A stretch of 64,000 nt of DNA from Streptomyces flavidovirens DSM 40150 (GCF_000429085.1 NZ_AUBE01000014.1:124001-188000), one strand, 5' to 3'; positions 26,667 to 35,689 are shown, counted from the stretch's first letter. Notes: generated by a model from the letters alone, not told the origin. Program-made: numbers and translations.

Positions 26667-27136
26667 AGCCCCGGCGGGCAACTCCAAGCCTGGCGGGGAA
26701 CCCCGAGCCTGGCGGGCGGTCTCGAGCCTGGGCGGCGACGCCAGCCCTGGCGGGAACCCCCAGCCCTGTCGGGCAACCCCGAGCCTGGGCGGCGATCCCA
26801 GCCCTGGCGGGCAACTCCAAGCCTGGCGGGGAACCTCCAGCCCTGGCGGGCAACCCCGAGCCTGGCGGGGAACCTCCAGCCCTGGCGGGCAACCCCAAGC
26901 CTGGCGGGGAACCCCCAGCCCTGGCGGACAACCTCGAGCCTGGGCGGCGATCCCAGCCCGTCGGACAACCTCGAGCCTGGGCGGCGATCCAGCCCTGTCG
27001 GGCAACCCCAAGCCTGGCGGGCAACCTCGAGCCTGGGCGGGGACCCCAGCCCTGGCGGCGACCCCAGCCCGGCGGGGACCCCAGCCCGGCGGGGACCATC
27101 AGCCCCTGCGGGGACCCCCAGCCCCGGCGGGCGGTC
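26667..27136. repeat. Array of about 25 degenerate 17-20 bp GC-rich repeats
   Basis: 470 bp of head-to-tail units. The consensus is about AGCCCTGGCGGGCAACCCCG, with variants AGCCTGGCGGGGAACCTCC and AGCCTGGGCGGCGATCCC that tend to alternate. Unit lengths of 17, 18, 19 and 20 bp shift the reading frame, so it is not coding, although long frames stay open by composition. It fills the hemE-oxidoreductase gap. The repeats are contiguous with no unique spacers, so this is not a CRISPR array. Confidence 0.85.
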
Positions 27137-27169
27137 TTCGGCCGGGAAAGCCCCGCAGGGCATCGGGCC

Positions 27170-28552
27170 CTACGCGCCCGCCTCCCGCACCGCCGCCACC
27201 GCCTTGCGCGCCGCGATCAGCACCGGATCCCACACGGGGGAGAACGGCGGGGCGTAGCCCAGATCCAGGGCCGTCATCTGCTCCACCGTCATGCGGGCGT
27301 GGAGAGCCACCGCCGCGATGTCCACTCGCTTGCCCGCCCCCTCCCGGCCCACGATCTGGACGCCGAGCAGCCGCCCCGTACGCCGCTCCGCCGTCATCTT
27401 CACCGTCATCGGCGACGCGCCGGGGTAGTACCCCGCACGGCTCGTGGACTCGATCGTCGCCGTCACGAACTGCAGGCCCTCCGCCCGTGCGTCCTTCTCA
27501 CGCAGCCCGGTCCGCGCGATCTCCAGATCGCACACCTTGCTGACCGCCGTACCGACGACACCGGGGAACGTCGCGTAGCCGCCGCCCACGTTCGACCCGA
27601 TCACCTGACCGTGCTTGTTGGCGTGCGTGCCGAGCGCGATGTGGCGCCGGCGGCCCGAGACGAGGTCGAGCACCTCCACGCAGTCGCCGCCCGCCCAGAT
27701 GTTGTCGTGGCCCACGACGCGCATGGAGAGGTCGGTGACCAGCCCGCCGTACGAGCCGACCGGCAGGCCCGCGTCCCGCGCCAGAGTGGTCTGCGGTTCC
27801 ACGCCGATGCCCAGGACCACGACGTCCGCCGGGTAGGTCTCCCCGTCCGTGGCGACCGCCCTGACGCGGCCGTCGTCGCCGGTGAGGACCTTGGTCACCT
27901 CGGCGCCCGAGACGGTCGTGATGCCCATGCCGTTCATCGCCTCGTGGACGAGGCGGCCCATGTCCGGGTCGAGGGTGGCCATCGGCTGCTCGCCCCGGTT
28001 CAGGACGGTCACCTCGTACCCGCGCCCGACCAGCGCCTCCGCCATCTCCACGCCGATGTACCCCGCCCCGACGACAACCGCGCGCCGCCCCTTCGTCCGC
28101 TCCAGCGTGCCGATCAGCGCCTGGCCGTCGTCGAGGGTCTGCACGCCGTGCACGCCCGGCGCGTCGATGCCCGGCAGGGGCGGGCGTACCGGCCGGGCGC
28201 CGGTCGCCACCACCAGCTTGTCGAAGCCGGTCCACGACTCGGCGCCCGATTCGAGGTCACGTGAACGGACCCGGCCGCCCGCCACGTCGATGCCGGTGAC
28301 CTCGGTGCGGATCCGCAGGTCGATGTCGCGCGCGCGGTGCTCCTCGGGTGTACGGGCGATGAGGTCGTCCCGGTCCGGGACGGCTCCACCGACCCAGTAC
28401 GGGATCCCGCAGGCCGAGTACGACGAGAAGTGGCCGCGCTCGAAGGCCACGATCTCCAGCTCGTCCGGGCCCTTGAGCCTGCGGGCCTGCGATGCGGCGG
28501 ACATGCCCGCCGCATCGCCGCCGATGACCACCAGTCGCTCCGCCGCTGCCAT
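27170..28552 (-). CDS. FAD-dependent pyridine nucleotide-disulfide oxidoreductase (CoA-disulfide reductase-like)
   Basis: 460 aa. It has the FAD-binding motif VVIGGDAAGMSAASQARRL (residues 7-25) and the single redox Cys in FSSYSACGIPYWVGG, as in CoA-disulfide reductase or NADH oxidase. NAD-binding VVVGAGYIGVEMAEALVGRGYEV, flavin motif NIWAGGDCVEV and a C-terminal dimerisation domain follow. It probably reduces a low-molecular-weight disulfide or sulfur species with NAD(P)H. The ATG at 28552 fits the family start. The substrate is not resolvable from sequence. Confidence 0.85.
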   Translation of the reverse strand: MAAAERLVVIGGDAAGMSAASQARRLKGPDELEIVAFERGHFSSYSACGIPYWVGGAVPDRDDLIARTPEEHRARDIDLRIRTEVTGIDVAGGRVRSRDLESGAESWTGFDKLVVATGARPVRPPLPGIDAPGVHGVQTLDDGQALIGTLERTKGRRAVVVGAGYIGVEMAEALVGRGYEVTVLNRGEQPMATLDPDMGRLVHEAMNGMGITTVSGAEVTKVLTGDDGRVRAVATDGETYPADVVVLGIGVEPQTTLARDAGLPVGSYGGLVTDLSMRVVGHDNIWAGGDCVEVLDLVSGRRRHIALGTHANKHGQVIGSNVGGGYATFPGVVGTAVSKVCDLEIARTGLREKDARAEGLQFVTATIESTSRAGYYPGASPMTVKMTAERRTGRLLGVQIVGREGAGKRVDIAAVALHARMTVEQMTALDLGYAPPFSPVWDPVLIAARKAVAAVREAGA

Positions 28553-28585
28553 GCGTGTCCGTCCCCTCGTCAGTGGATACTGCCG

Positions 28586-29593
28586 TCAGGACACGCTAAG
28601 GGTTACTCCTGCGGCCGCGGCCTCTCCTGCGGCTCCCCGGCGGGCGCGAGCACCGGTGCCCCCCCGCTGCGGCAGGCGGCCCCGCAGCAGTCGCCACAGG
28701 GCGTACAACAGCGCGAGCGCCGCCGCGAACGGCGCCACCGCGCCGAGCCCCATCGCGACCCACTTCAGGGTCGCGGTGAACGCGTCCCAGCCGCCACCGA
28801 GCGCGTCCAGGAAACCGGGGTCGTCGTCCTCCCGCGCGGTCTCCTTCGCTTCGGGCTCGGAGAGTTCGACGGTGATGGTCGCCATGGTCGTACGGTCCTT
28901 CAGCGACGCCTGCTGCGCGAGCAGCGCCTCCAGCTCGGTCTGACGGGTGCTCAGCTCGCCCTCCAGCATGACCACATCGCTGAGATCGGTCGCCCGGTCC
29001 ATCATGTCCCGCACCCGCGCGACGCTCGTCCGCTGCGACTTGACGCGGCTGTCCACGTCCACCACCTGGCCGGTGACGTCCTTGGCGTCGGCCTTGCGGC
29101 TGAGGAGCTTGCCGGTGCCGGCGAGCTCCTTCAGTACGGCGTCGTACTCCTCCTGCGGGACGCGCAGCACGATGCGCGAGTAGACGTGGCTGTCGTCGAT
29201 CCGCTCGGTGGTCTCGTTGCCGACGACGCCCCCGGCGATCTCCGCCGCCGTACGGGCCGTGGCCAGCGCCTTGGTGGCGCTCTCGACCTCGACGGAGAGG
29301 GTCGCGGTACGGATGACGTGGGCCCTGGCGAGCGGTGGCTTCCTCGCCCCGGACTGATCGGCGGGTTTCTGTGCCCCCGCCCCGGTCCCGGCCGCCGCAT
29401 CGGTGTCGGCGCCGCTGCCGGCCGCCCGCTCACCCTGCCCTCCGCCCTTGCTGTCGGCCGCCGCGCCCCGGGCGCTGTCCCTGGCGGCGCCGTTGTCGCT
29501 CGCGCCGCATCCGCCGACCGCGAGCGAAGCGGTGAGCAGAGCGGCCGCCAGGACCTTGAGTGACCGGTGCCCGGACGTACGTGCTGCACGCAT
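28586..29593 (-). CDS. DUF4349 domain lipoprotein
   Basis: 335 aa. The signal peptide and lipobox (LAVGGCG) give a lipidated Cys near residue 29. A Gly/Ala/Asp-rich linker leads to the DUF4349 domain (IRTATLSVEVESATKALATAR; GYV-type beta region VYSRIVLRVPQEEYDAVLKELAGTGKLLSRKADAKDVT). A coiled coil follows (MLEGELSTRQTELEALLAQQASLKDRT), then one C-terminal membrane helix (LKWVAMGLGAVAPFAAALALLYALW). Family members are envelope proteins of unknown function. It diverges from hemG. Confidence 0.83.
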   Translation of the reverse strand: MRAARTSGHRSLKVLAAALLTASLAVGGCGASDNGAARDSARGAAADSKGGGQGERAAGSGADTDAAAGTGAGAQKPADQSGARKPPLARAHVIRTATLSVEVESATKALATARTAAEIAGGVVGNETTERIDDSHVYSRIVLRVPQEEYDAVLKELAGTGKLLSRKADAKDVTGQVVDVDSRVKSQRTSVARVRDMMDRATDLSDVVMLEGELSTRQTELEALLAQQASLKDRTTMATITVELSEPEAKETAREDDDPGFLDALGGGWDAFTATLKWVAMGLGAVAPFAAALALLYALWRLLRGRLPQRGGTGARARRGAAGEAAAAGVTLSVS

Positions 29594-29721
29594 GTCGGTT
29601 CCCCCCGAACGTCGTTGTGGTGTTGCGGGTTCGACGTACGGGGCGGCGGAGGGGGTTGCCGGTTTCCGGTCCCGAAGCGGTCACGGTCAGGACTCGTTCC
29701 GGGTTTGAGAGAGTGGACCCC

Positions 29722-31152
29722 ATGAACGTGGAATCTCGTACGGGCCATGTCGTCGTCATCGGCGGTGGCATCTCCGGGCTCGCCGCCGCCCACCGGCTGG
29801 CCGGCGCCGGCGCGCGCGTGACCCTGCTGGAGGCGACGGACCGGCTCGGTGGCAAGCTCCTGGCGGGCGAGATCGCGGGCGTGCCCGTCGACCTGGGTGC
29901 CGAGTCGATGCTCGCCCGGCGGCCCGAGGCGGTCGCCCTCGCGCGCGAGGTGGGGCTCGGGGACCGGCTCCAGCCGCCCGCCACCGCCACGGCGTCGCTG
30001 TGGAACCGGGGCGTGCTCACCCCCATGCCGAAGGGGCACGTCATGGGCGTGCCCGGCGACCCGTCGGTGCTCGGCGGAGTCCTCTCCGCCGACGGCCTCG
30101 CGCGGATGCGGCGCGACCACGAGCTGGCACGTACCGAGGTCGGCGACGACATCGCGCTCGGCGAGTACGTCGCGGCCCGCCTCGGCCGTGAGGTCGTCGA
30201 CCGGCTGGTCGAACCGCTGCTGGGCGGCGTGTACGCCGGTGATGTGTACCGCACCTCGATGCGCGCCGCCGTACCGCAGCTCTTCGAGACGGCGCGGACG
30301 TACGACTCGCTCCTCGACGGCGTACGGGAGATCCAGCGCAGGGCCGCCGCGAACCAGCGGACCGGCCCCGTCTTCATGGGTATCGAGGGGGGCGTGGGCA
30401 CCCTGCCCGACGCCGTCGCGGACGCGGTACGGGCCAAGGGCGGCGAGGTTCTGCTGCGGACCCCCGTGCTCGGGCTGACGCGCGGCGCCGACGGCTGGCA
30501 GGTGCGTACCGACGAGCGGGTGATCACGGCCGGCTCCGTCGTCCTCGCGGCCCCCGCCTGGGCCGCCTCCGCGCTGCTCGCCGCCGAGTCACCGGCCGCG
30601 GCCGCCGAACTGGCCACCGTCGAGTACGCGTCGATGGCCCTGGTCACCATGGCCTTCCGGCGCCGGGACGTGCAGTCGTCGCTGCCGGAGGGCTCCGGAT
30701 TCCTCGTGCCGCCCGTGGACGGGCGCACCATCAAGGCGTCGACGTTCTCGACCCGCAAGTGGGGGTGGGTGGACGCCGCCGCGCCCGACCTGTTCGTCCT
30801 GCGCACCTCCATCGGGCGCTACGGCGAGGAGGACCACCTGCACCGCGAGGACGAGGAGCTGGTGGAGGTCTCACTGCGCGACCTGGGGGCGGCCACCGGG
30901 CTCGCCGCCCGGCCCGTCGCCACCGAGGTCACCCGCTGGATCGGCGGCCTGCCGCAGTACCCCGTCGGGCACCCCGACCGGGTCGCGCGGGTGCGTGGCG
31001 AAGTCGCGAAGCTGCCCGGACTGCGGGTCTGCGGGGCGGCGTACGACGGCGTGGGCATCCCCGCGTGCGTCGCGAGCGGGTGGCGCGCCGCCGACGAGAT
31101 CATGCTCACCCCGGACCCGGCGCGGGGCACGGATCAGGGCGCGGGAGAATAG
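29722..31152 (+). CDS. hemG: Copro/protoporphyrinogen III oxidase (HemY/CgoX type)
   Basis: 476-aa flavoenzyme. In actinobacteria it oxidises coproporphyrinogen III to coproporphyrin III, the step before iron insertion and HemQ. FAD motif VVIGGGISGLAAAHRLAGAGARVTLLEA; ADLGAESMLARRPEA is the substrate-side segment; GLRVCGAAYDGVGIPACVASGWRAAD is the C-terminal FAD signature. ATG 29722 is chosen over upstream in-frame starts because those codons lie in the divergent promoter region. hemQ follows after 4 bp, so the two form an operon. Confidence 0.92.
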   Translation: MNVESRTGHVVVIGGGISGLAAAHRLAGAGARVTLLEATDRLGGKLLAGEIAGVPVDLGAESMLARRPEAVALAREVGLGDRLQPPATATASLWNRGVLTPMPKGHVMGVPGDPSVLGGVLSADGLARMRRDHELARTEVGDDIALGEYVAARLGREVVDRLVEPLLGGVYAGDVYRTSMRAAVPQLFETARTYDSLLDGVREIQRRAAANQRTGPVFMGIEGGVGTLPDAVADAVRAKGGEVLLRTPVLGLTRGADGWQVRTDERVITAGSVVLAAPAWAASALLAAESPAAAAELATVEYASMALVTMAFRRRDVQSSLPEGSGFLVPPVDGRTIKASTFSTRKWGWVDAAAPDLFVLRTSIGRYGEEDHLHREDEELVEVSLRDLGAATGLAARPVATEVTRWIGGLPQYPVGHPDRVARVRGEVAKLPGLRVCGAAYDGVGIPACVASGWRAADEIMLTPDPARGTDQGAGE

Positions 31153-31156
31153 GGAC

Positions 31157-31888
31157 ATGACTGATGCTCCGGAGACTGTGACATCCCCCCGAGGCCCGAA
31201 CGCCGGCAAGAAGGCCAAGGACCTCAACGACGTCATCCGCTACACCCTGTGGTCCGTCTTCAAGCTGCGCGACGTCCTCCCCGAGGACCGGGCCGGGTAC
31301 GCGGACGAGGTGCAGGAGCTGTTCGACCAGCTCGCCGCCAAGGACGTCACCGTGCGCGGTACGTACGACGTGTCGGGGCTGCGCGCCGACGCGGACGTCA
31401 TGATCTGGTGGCACGCGGAGACCGCCGACCAGCTCCAGGAGGCGTACAACCTCTTCCGCCGCACCCGGCTGGGCCGCGCGCTGGAGCCGGTCTGGTCGAA
31501 CATGGCGCTGCACCGCCCCGCCGAGTTCAACAAGTCGCACATCCCGGCCTTCCTGGCCGACGAGATGCCGCGCAACTACGTCTCGGTCTACCCCTTCGTG
31601 CGCTCGTACGACTGGTACCTGCTGCCCGACGAGGACCGTCGCCGCATGCTCGCCGACCACGGCAAGATGGCGCGCGGCTTCCCGGACGTGCGCGCCAACA
31701 CGGTCGCCTCGTTCTCGCTCGGCGACTACGAGTGGCTGCTGGCGTTCGAGGCCGACGAGCTCTACCGCATCGTCGACCTGATGCGCCACCTGCGCGCCTC
31801 CGAGGCCCGCATGCACGTGCGCGAAGAGGTGCCTTTCTACACTGGTCGGCGTAAGTCGGTCGCGGATCTGGTCGCCGGGCTCGCGTGA
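31157..31888 (+). CDS. hemQ: Coproheme decarboxylase HemQ (chlorite dismutase-like)
   Basis: 243 aa. It converts coproheme III to haem b with peroxide. The fold is a ferredoxin-like Cld domain. RNYVSVYPFVRSYDWYLLPDEDRRRMLADHGKMAR includes the catalytic Tyr region and the proximal-side helix. The protein ends YTGRRKSVADLVAGLA. ATG 31157 lies 4 bp after hemG. Its final 49 bp are repeated in the intergenic DNA at 31934-31982. Confidence 0.93.
   Translation: MTDAPETVTSPRGPNAGKKAKDLNDVIRYTLWSVFKLRDVLPEDRAGYADEVQELFDQLAAKDVTVRGTYDVSGLRADADVMIWWHAETADQLQEAYNLFRRTRLGRALEPVWSNMALHRPAEFNKSHIPAFLADEMPRNYVSVYPFVRSYDWYLLPDEDRRRMLADHGKMARGFPDVRANTVASFSLGDYEWLLAFEADELYRIVDLMRHLRASEARMHVREEVPFYTGRRKSVADLVAGLA
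31840..31888 (+). repeat. Direct repeat, copy 1: 3' end of hemQ
   Basis: Encodes the last 15 residues and stop of HemQ (from the last base of a Tyr codon). It matches 31934-31982 at 44 of 49 positions. Confidence 0.85.
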
Positions 31889-31933
31889 CGCCCTTCGGCC
31901 GGGGGTCCGGGGGGTGTCCTCCGGGAGATGCGG

Positions 31934-31982
31934 CACTGGTCGGCGCAAGTCGGTCGCAGACCTGGTGGCCGGGCTCGCCTGA
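31934..31982 (+). pseudogene. Direct repeat, copy 2: orphan hemQ 3'-end fragment
   Basis: 49 bp, 94 bp downstream of copy 1, in intergenic DNA. Read in frame it encodes TGRRKSVADLVAGLA-stop, identical to the HemQ C-terminus. All five differences (CGT/CGC, GCG/GCA, GAT/GAC, GTC/GTG, GCG/GCC) are synonymous third-position changes. It therefore looks like the tail of a diverged hemQ allele, not a simple slippage copy. Confidence 0.75.
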
Positions 31983-32012
31983 GCGGCGGCCCGCCACCCC
32001 CGACCCGGAAGA

Positions 32013-33617
32013 TCAGACGGTGGGCGCAGGCTTCTTCGCCACTGCCCGCTTGTCCAGCGACACCGGGTTCGGCTCCCGGTGCGGCGCGCATTGCGCGCGC
32101 CGCACCGGCGTCCGACCGGTCAGGAGATACGTCTCCAGGTGACCGTTGACGCACTTGTTCGCGCCGCCGCCGATACCGTGCGTCCCCGCGTCCCGCTCCG
32201 TGACCAGCGCGGAGCCCGCCAGCCGCCGCTGAAGTTCCAGCGCGCCCGGATACGGCGTCGCCGCGTCCCGCTCGGCGGCCAGGATCAGCGTCGGGGGCAG
32301 CTCACCCGGCCGCGTACCGACGTCCAGGGGCTCCTGGCGCGGAGCGCTCCAGTACGCGCACGGCAGGTTCATCCACGCGTTCGCCCACGTCTCGAAGGGC
32401 GCGCGCTCCGCGAGCAGGCTGTTGTCGCGGTCCCACACCCACCACTCGGTCGGCCAGGGCGCGTCATTGCACTCGACGGCGGTGTAGACGGCCTTGCTGT
32501 TCTCGTCGTCCTTCGCAGACTCGGGCCTCGGTGACGCCTGCTCGATCAGCGGCTTCGGGTTGCCCTTCAGGTACTCCGACAGGGCCGTGGCGCGCATCGC
32601 CCAGTAGTCGTCGTAGTAACCGGCGCTGAGCAGCGCCGACTGGAGCTGGGCGGTGCCCACCCTGCCGCCCGCCGGCTTGCGGGAGAGCCCCGCGCGCACC
32701 TTCTCGTAGCTGGCGAGGACCGCTTCGGGCGTGGCGCCCAGGTGGTACGTCCTGTCGTGCTTGGCGACCCAGGTGCGGAAGTCCTTCCAGCGCCCCTCGA
32801 AGGCGAGCGACTGGTCGAGGTTGTTGCGGTACCAGATCTGTCCGGGGGCGGGGTTGACCGCCGAGTCGAAGACCATGCGGCGTACGTGGGAGGGGAAGAG
32901 CGTCGCGTACAGCGCGCCGAAGTAGGTGCCGTACGACGCGCCCATGAAGGTCAGCTTCCTCTCGCCGAGCGCCGCCCGCAGCACGTCCAGGTCGCGGGCG
33001 TTGTTGAGCGACGTGTAGTGGCGCAGCGCGCTGCCCGCCGTGCGGGCACAGCCGTCGGCGTACGCCTTGGCGCGGGCTTTCCGCTCCTCCTTGTACGCGG
33101 AGGAAGGGTGCGCCGGGGCATGGCTGGGCGCCTGGACGAGTTCCGACGGCTTCTGGCAGGACAGCGGGGCCGAGCGGCCGACGCCACGCGGTGCGTAGCC
33201 GACGAGGTCGTACGCCGCGCCGATCCGCTTCCACTCGGGCAGGACGCCCGCCATCGGGAAGAACATGCTGGACGCGCCGGGGCCGCCGGGGTTGTAGACG
33301 AGCGCGCCCTGGCGTGCGGCGGGCTTCCCGGTCGCGCGGGCGCGGCTGACGGTCAGTGAGATCTGGCGGCCACCGGGGTCGGCGTAGTCGAGGGGGACCT
33401 TGACCGTGCCGCACCTGACGTGTTTGGGCAGGCCCTCGGACGCGGGGCAGGCGCCGAAGGCGATGCCGGCGGCGGCCGCGCGGTGGGCGGCGAGCGCGGT
33501 GCCGCGGGCCTCGGGGGAGGCGGCGGACTCGGCGCTGCCGGCGGGGGCGGCGACGAGGGCGGTCAGGACCAGGGAGCCGACGGACGCCAGGGTCCCGTAC
33601 ATGGCCAGTGCTCTCAT
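32013..33617 (-). CDS. Secreted alpha/beta hydrolase, tripeptidyl-aminopeptidase-like (TAP family)
   Basis: 534 aa with a signal peptide (ASVGSLVLTALVAAPAGSAESA). Alpha/beta-hydrolase core: oxyanion region GALVYNPGGPGASS, nucleophile Ser in FMGASYGTYFGALYATLFP, and a C-terminal TAP domain with LILAAERDAATPYPGALELQRR (Asp) and ERDAGTHGIGGG (His). Streptomyces members (SlpD/E, Tap-like) remove N-terminal peptides outside the cell. The segment YDLVGYAPRGVGRS replaces the commoner DPRG. ATG 33617. No operon partner. Confidence 0.82.
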   Translation of the reverse strand: MRALAMYGTLASVGSLVLTALVAAPAGSAESAASPEARGTALAAHRAAAAGIAFGACPASEGLPKHVRCGTVKVPLDYADPGGRQISLTVSRARATGKPAARQGALVYNPGGPGASSMFFPMAGVLPEWKRIGAAYDLVGYAPRGVGRSAPLSCQKPSELVQAPSHAPAHPSSAYKEERKARAKAYADGCARTAGSALRHYTSLNNARDLDVLRAALGERKLTFMGASYGTYFGALYATLFPSHVRRMVFDSAVNPAPGQIWYRNNLDQSLAFEGRWKDFRTWVAKHDRTYHLGATPEAVLASYEKVRAGLSRKPAGGRVGTAQLQSALLSAGYYDDYWAMRATALSEYLKGNPKPLIEQASPRPESAKDDENSKAVYTAVECNDAPWPTEWWVWDRDNSLLAERAPFETWANAWMNLPCAYWSAPRQEPLDVGTRPGELPPTLILAAERDAATPYPGALELQRRLAGSALVTERDAGTHGIGGGANKCVNGHLETYLLTGRTPVRRAQCAPHREPNPVSLDKRAVAKKPAPTV

Positions 33618-33703
33618 CGCGTTCCCTTCGCGTGCGGTGCAGGACAAAAGGGATACTTGGCGGGGGAGTTGGCGAAGTAAAGCACCGGTGGGCGGTGTCG
33701 GGG

Positions 33704-34498
33704 TCAATGACCCCGACGAGCCGCGAGGGCGGCACGCAGGTGCGGATCGTCGACAGCGCGTACGCCGAGACGGGCGACGGCGGTCAGGAACGCGCGCTCC
33801 CCGGTGCGGTGGCCGGGCGCGAGCGCGTCGAGCACCCGCCGGCCGGCGGGGGAGGCCCAGCCGGTGTACGTATGGATCTCGAACCGGGCGATGGCGAGGC
33901 AGCCCAGGCTGAGGCCGAGCGGGAGCGCGAACCAGGCGGCGACCAGGCCCCGGCCCGCGGCCTGCTCCTGGCCCGGCAGCAGCAGGGACGCGGCGGCCAG
34001 GGCCAGGACGAGCAGGGTCGCGGCCCGCACGGACCGTACGGCGGAGGTGAGGGGGGCGCGTACGGCGTCGGGGACGGCGAGGCCCGCGGAGACCAGGCGG
34101 TCGGCCACGGCCCGTACGGCGTCGGCGGTGGTCGTGGCGGTACGTATCGCCGCTACCGGGGACTGGCCGGCCGGGCCGATTGCGCCCAGCACCGAGCGCT
34201 CCACATCGTCCTCGCCCCGTGGGTCGACGACGACGGTCGCCCAGCCGGTGTGCGCGAGCAGCAGCCGGCGGCGGCGGTGCATCGACACGAGGGCCAGGTC
34301 CGCGACTCTCACCGGGCCGCCGGCGAGGAACGCCGTCTCGTAGAGGCTCAGTTCGTAATCCTGGGGCGCGGGCGCGGGCCGTGCGGCGTCCACGGGCCGT
34401 TCCGGGTGGCCGGCGGCGACGGAAGCGGCGAGGCAGAGCCGGGCGCAGGAGACCGCGGCCGCGACACAGGCCACGATGAGGAAAAGAACCCAGAACAT
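33704..34498 (-). CDS. TIGR04222 domain membrane protein (no Cys-rich tail)
   Basis: 264 aa. An N-terminal helix (FWVLFLIVACVAAAVSCARLCLAA) is followed by the TIGR04222 domain (YELSLYETAFLAGGPVRVADLALVSMHRRRRLLL) and two further hydrophobic segments (ATLLVLALAAASLLL, LVAAWFALPLGLSLGCLAIA). It ends RAALAARRGH, without the Ser/Gly/Cys tail of its neighbour at 34648. It is third in a minus-strand row with the tailed paralogue and the MNIO gene, and may be a diverged sibling or assembly partner. Confidence 0.78.
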   Translation of the reverse strand: MFWVLFLIVACVAAAVSCARLCLAASVAAGHPERPVDAARPAPAPQDYELSLYETAFLAGGPVRVADLALVSMHRRRRLLLAHTGWATVVVDPRGEDDVERSVLGAIGPAGQSPVAAIRTATTTADAVRAVADRLVSAGLAVPDAVRAPLTSAVRSVRAATLLVLALAAASLLLPGQEQAAGRGLVAAWFALPLGLSLGCLAIARFEIHTYTGWASPAGRRVLDALAPGHRTGERAFLTAVARLGVRAVDDPHLRAALAARRGH

Positions 34499-34647
34499 GG
34501 CGGAGTTCTACGCGACAAGCCCACCGGAAAGCCATGGCCGGCTCACGATGTGGACCATTCCGTCGTGGCTTCGTGGCGTCGTGGCTTCATGACCGAATGG
34601 TCCGCCGCGACCTCGCGGAAGTGATCGGCGGGTCGCTCCGCCACCCG

Positions 34648-35682
34648 TCAGGAGCTGCTGCCGCAGCTTGAGCCCGAGCTGCAACTCGAACCGGAGCTCG
34701 AACCGCAACTGGATCCGCTGCCGCTGCCGCAGCTCGACCCGCCGGAGCTGCTTGAGCAGCCGGAACCGCCCGATCGGGAGCCCGAATCCCCCGAGCTGCT
34801 GCCGCAGCTCGAAGCGCCGGAGGCGGAGCCCGCGCACCACACCATGGCGGCGGCCGCGTAAGTGGTGCTGGTGCCGCTGTCCGTCGACGGCGTACGGGAC
34901 GTGGTGCGGGACGTGGTGCGGGAGCCGCCCGGTGTCAGCCGCGCCGCCGTGTGCAACTGCTCCCACAGGGCGCGGTCGGGCAGCGCCCGCAGGCCGCGCA
35001 CCGCGACGAGGTGGCCGGAGGCGGTCCGGTCCGCGTGCGAGGCGGCGTACGCGGCGGCCGCCGCGCGGCCCGCCGGGGTGACACGGGCGGCCGCCCTGCC
35101 CGCGTTGACGGCGCCGCACACGATTCCCCAGACCAGCGCGGGCAGCACCAGGGTGATGAACGGGACGGCGGAATGCCCCGCGACGCTCACCGCGATCGCA
35201 GTCACGATGCACGCGGGCAGACCGAGTATGCAGGTGATCAGCAGGACGATACTGCCGGTGCGCCACTTGCGGCCGGCCTGCGGCGGCACCATCAGGCCGC
35301 GGAACGCGAGGCTGTCGCCGATCTCCTGCACCGCCTCGCCGCGCATGACGGCGTACCGCAGGTTGTGCAGCGCGCCGTTGGGTGCGGCGGCGAGTTCGGC
35401 GTACACGCTCCGCTCCACCGGGCCGTGGGCGACGGTGCTCCGTGCCGAGACGATGCCGGGGCCGCCGATCGCGAGGCGGCCGTCGGAGTGCATCGTGGCG
35501 AGTGCGGTGTCCACGACCCTGGAGGGGCCGCCGTTCAGGAACGCGACCTCCATGAGGTCGTGGAGGGGGACGGGCCCGGTGCCGGCCGGGCCGCGGCGGA
35601 GGGCGGAGGTGCCCCGGAACAGGATGATCGAGACCGCCACGATGGCGAGTGCGATGAGCAGGGCGAGGACGGTCGTGGTCAT
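34648..35682 (-). CDS. TIGR04222 domain membrane protein with C-terminal Ser/Gly/Cys-rich tail (candidate MNIO substrate)
   Basis: 344 aa. The order is: N-terminal helix (VLALLIALAIVAVSIILF); TIGR04222 domain (LHDLMEVAFLNGGPSRVVDTALATMHSDGRL); two adjacent helices (IVLLITCILGLPACIVTAIAV, PFITLVLPALVWGIVCGAV); a linker with SRTTSRTTSRTPS; then a low-complexity tail of about 60 residues built only from Ser, Gly, Cys and a few others, with seven Cys (SSCGSGSGSSCGSSSGSSC...). ATG 35682 has AGGAAG upstream; it begins 7 bp after the MNIO stop. TIGR04222 is known for lying beside low-complexity tails. The tail being modified by the MNIO enzyme is inference from adjacency and Cys content. Confidence 0.8.
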   Translation of the reverse strand: MTTTVLALLIALAIVAVSIILFRGTSALRRGPAGTGPVPLHDLMEVAFLNGGPSRVVDTALATMHSDGRLAIGGPGIVSARSTVAHGPVERSVYAELAAAPNGALHNLRYAVMRGEAVQEIGDSLAFRGLMVPPQAGRKWRTGSIVLLITCILGLPACIVTAIAVSVAGHSAVPFITLVLPALVWGIVCGAVNAGRAAARVTPAGRAAAAAYAASHADRTASGHLVAVRGLRALPDRALWEQLHTAARLTPGGSRTTSRTTSRTPSTDSGTSTTYAAAAMVWCAGSASGASSCGSSSGDSGSRSGGSGCSSSSGGSSCGSGSGSSCGSSSGSSCSSGSSCGSSS

Positions 35683-35689
35683 CGGCGCG

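Noticed and set aside
26667..27136. CRISPR array
   Set aside because: Repeats are degenerate and contiguous with no unique spacers, and there are no cas genes.
26469..27163. Minus-strand open frames of up to 180 codons across the repeat array, reading as Pro/Gly/Arg-rich repeats
   Set aside because: Unit lengths vary between 17 and 20 bp, which would shift the frame in a real repeat protein; frames stay open in several phases because of composition; no RBS and no family.
31885..32149. Small plus-strand frames after hemQ
   Set aside because: They cover the duplicated hemQ tail in a different frame and the 3' end of the TAP-like hydrolase; only the hemQ-frame fragment is meaningful.
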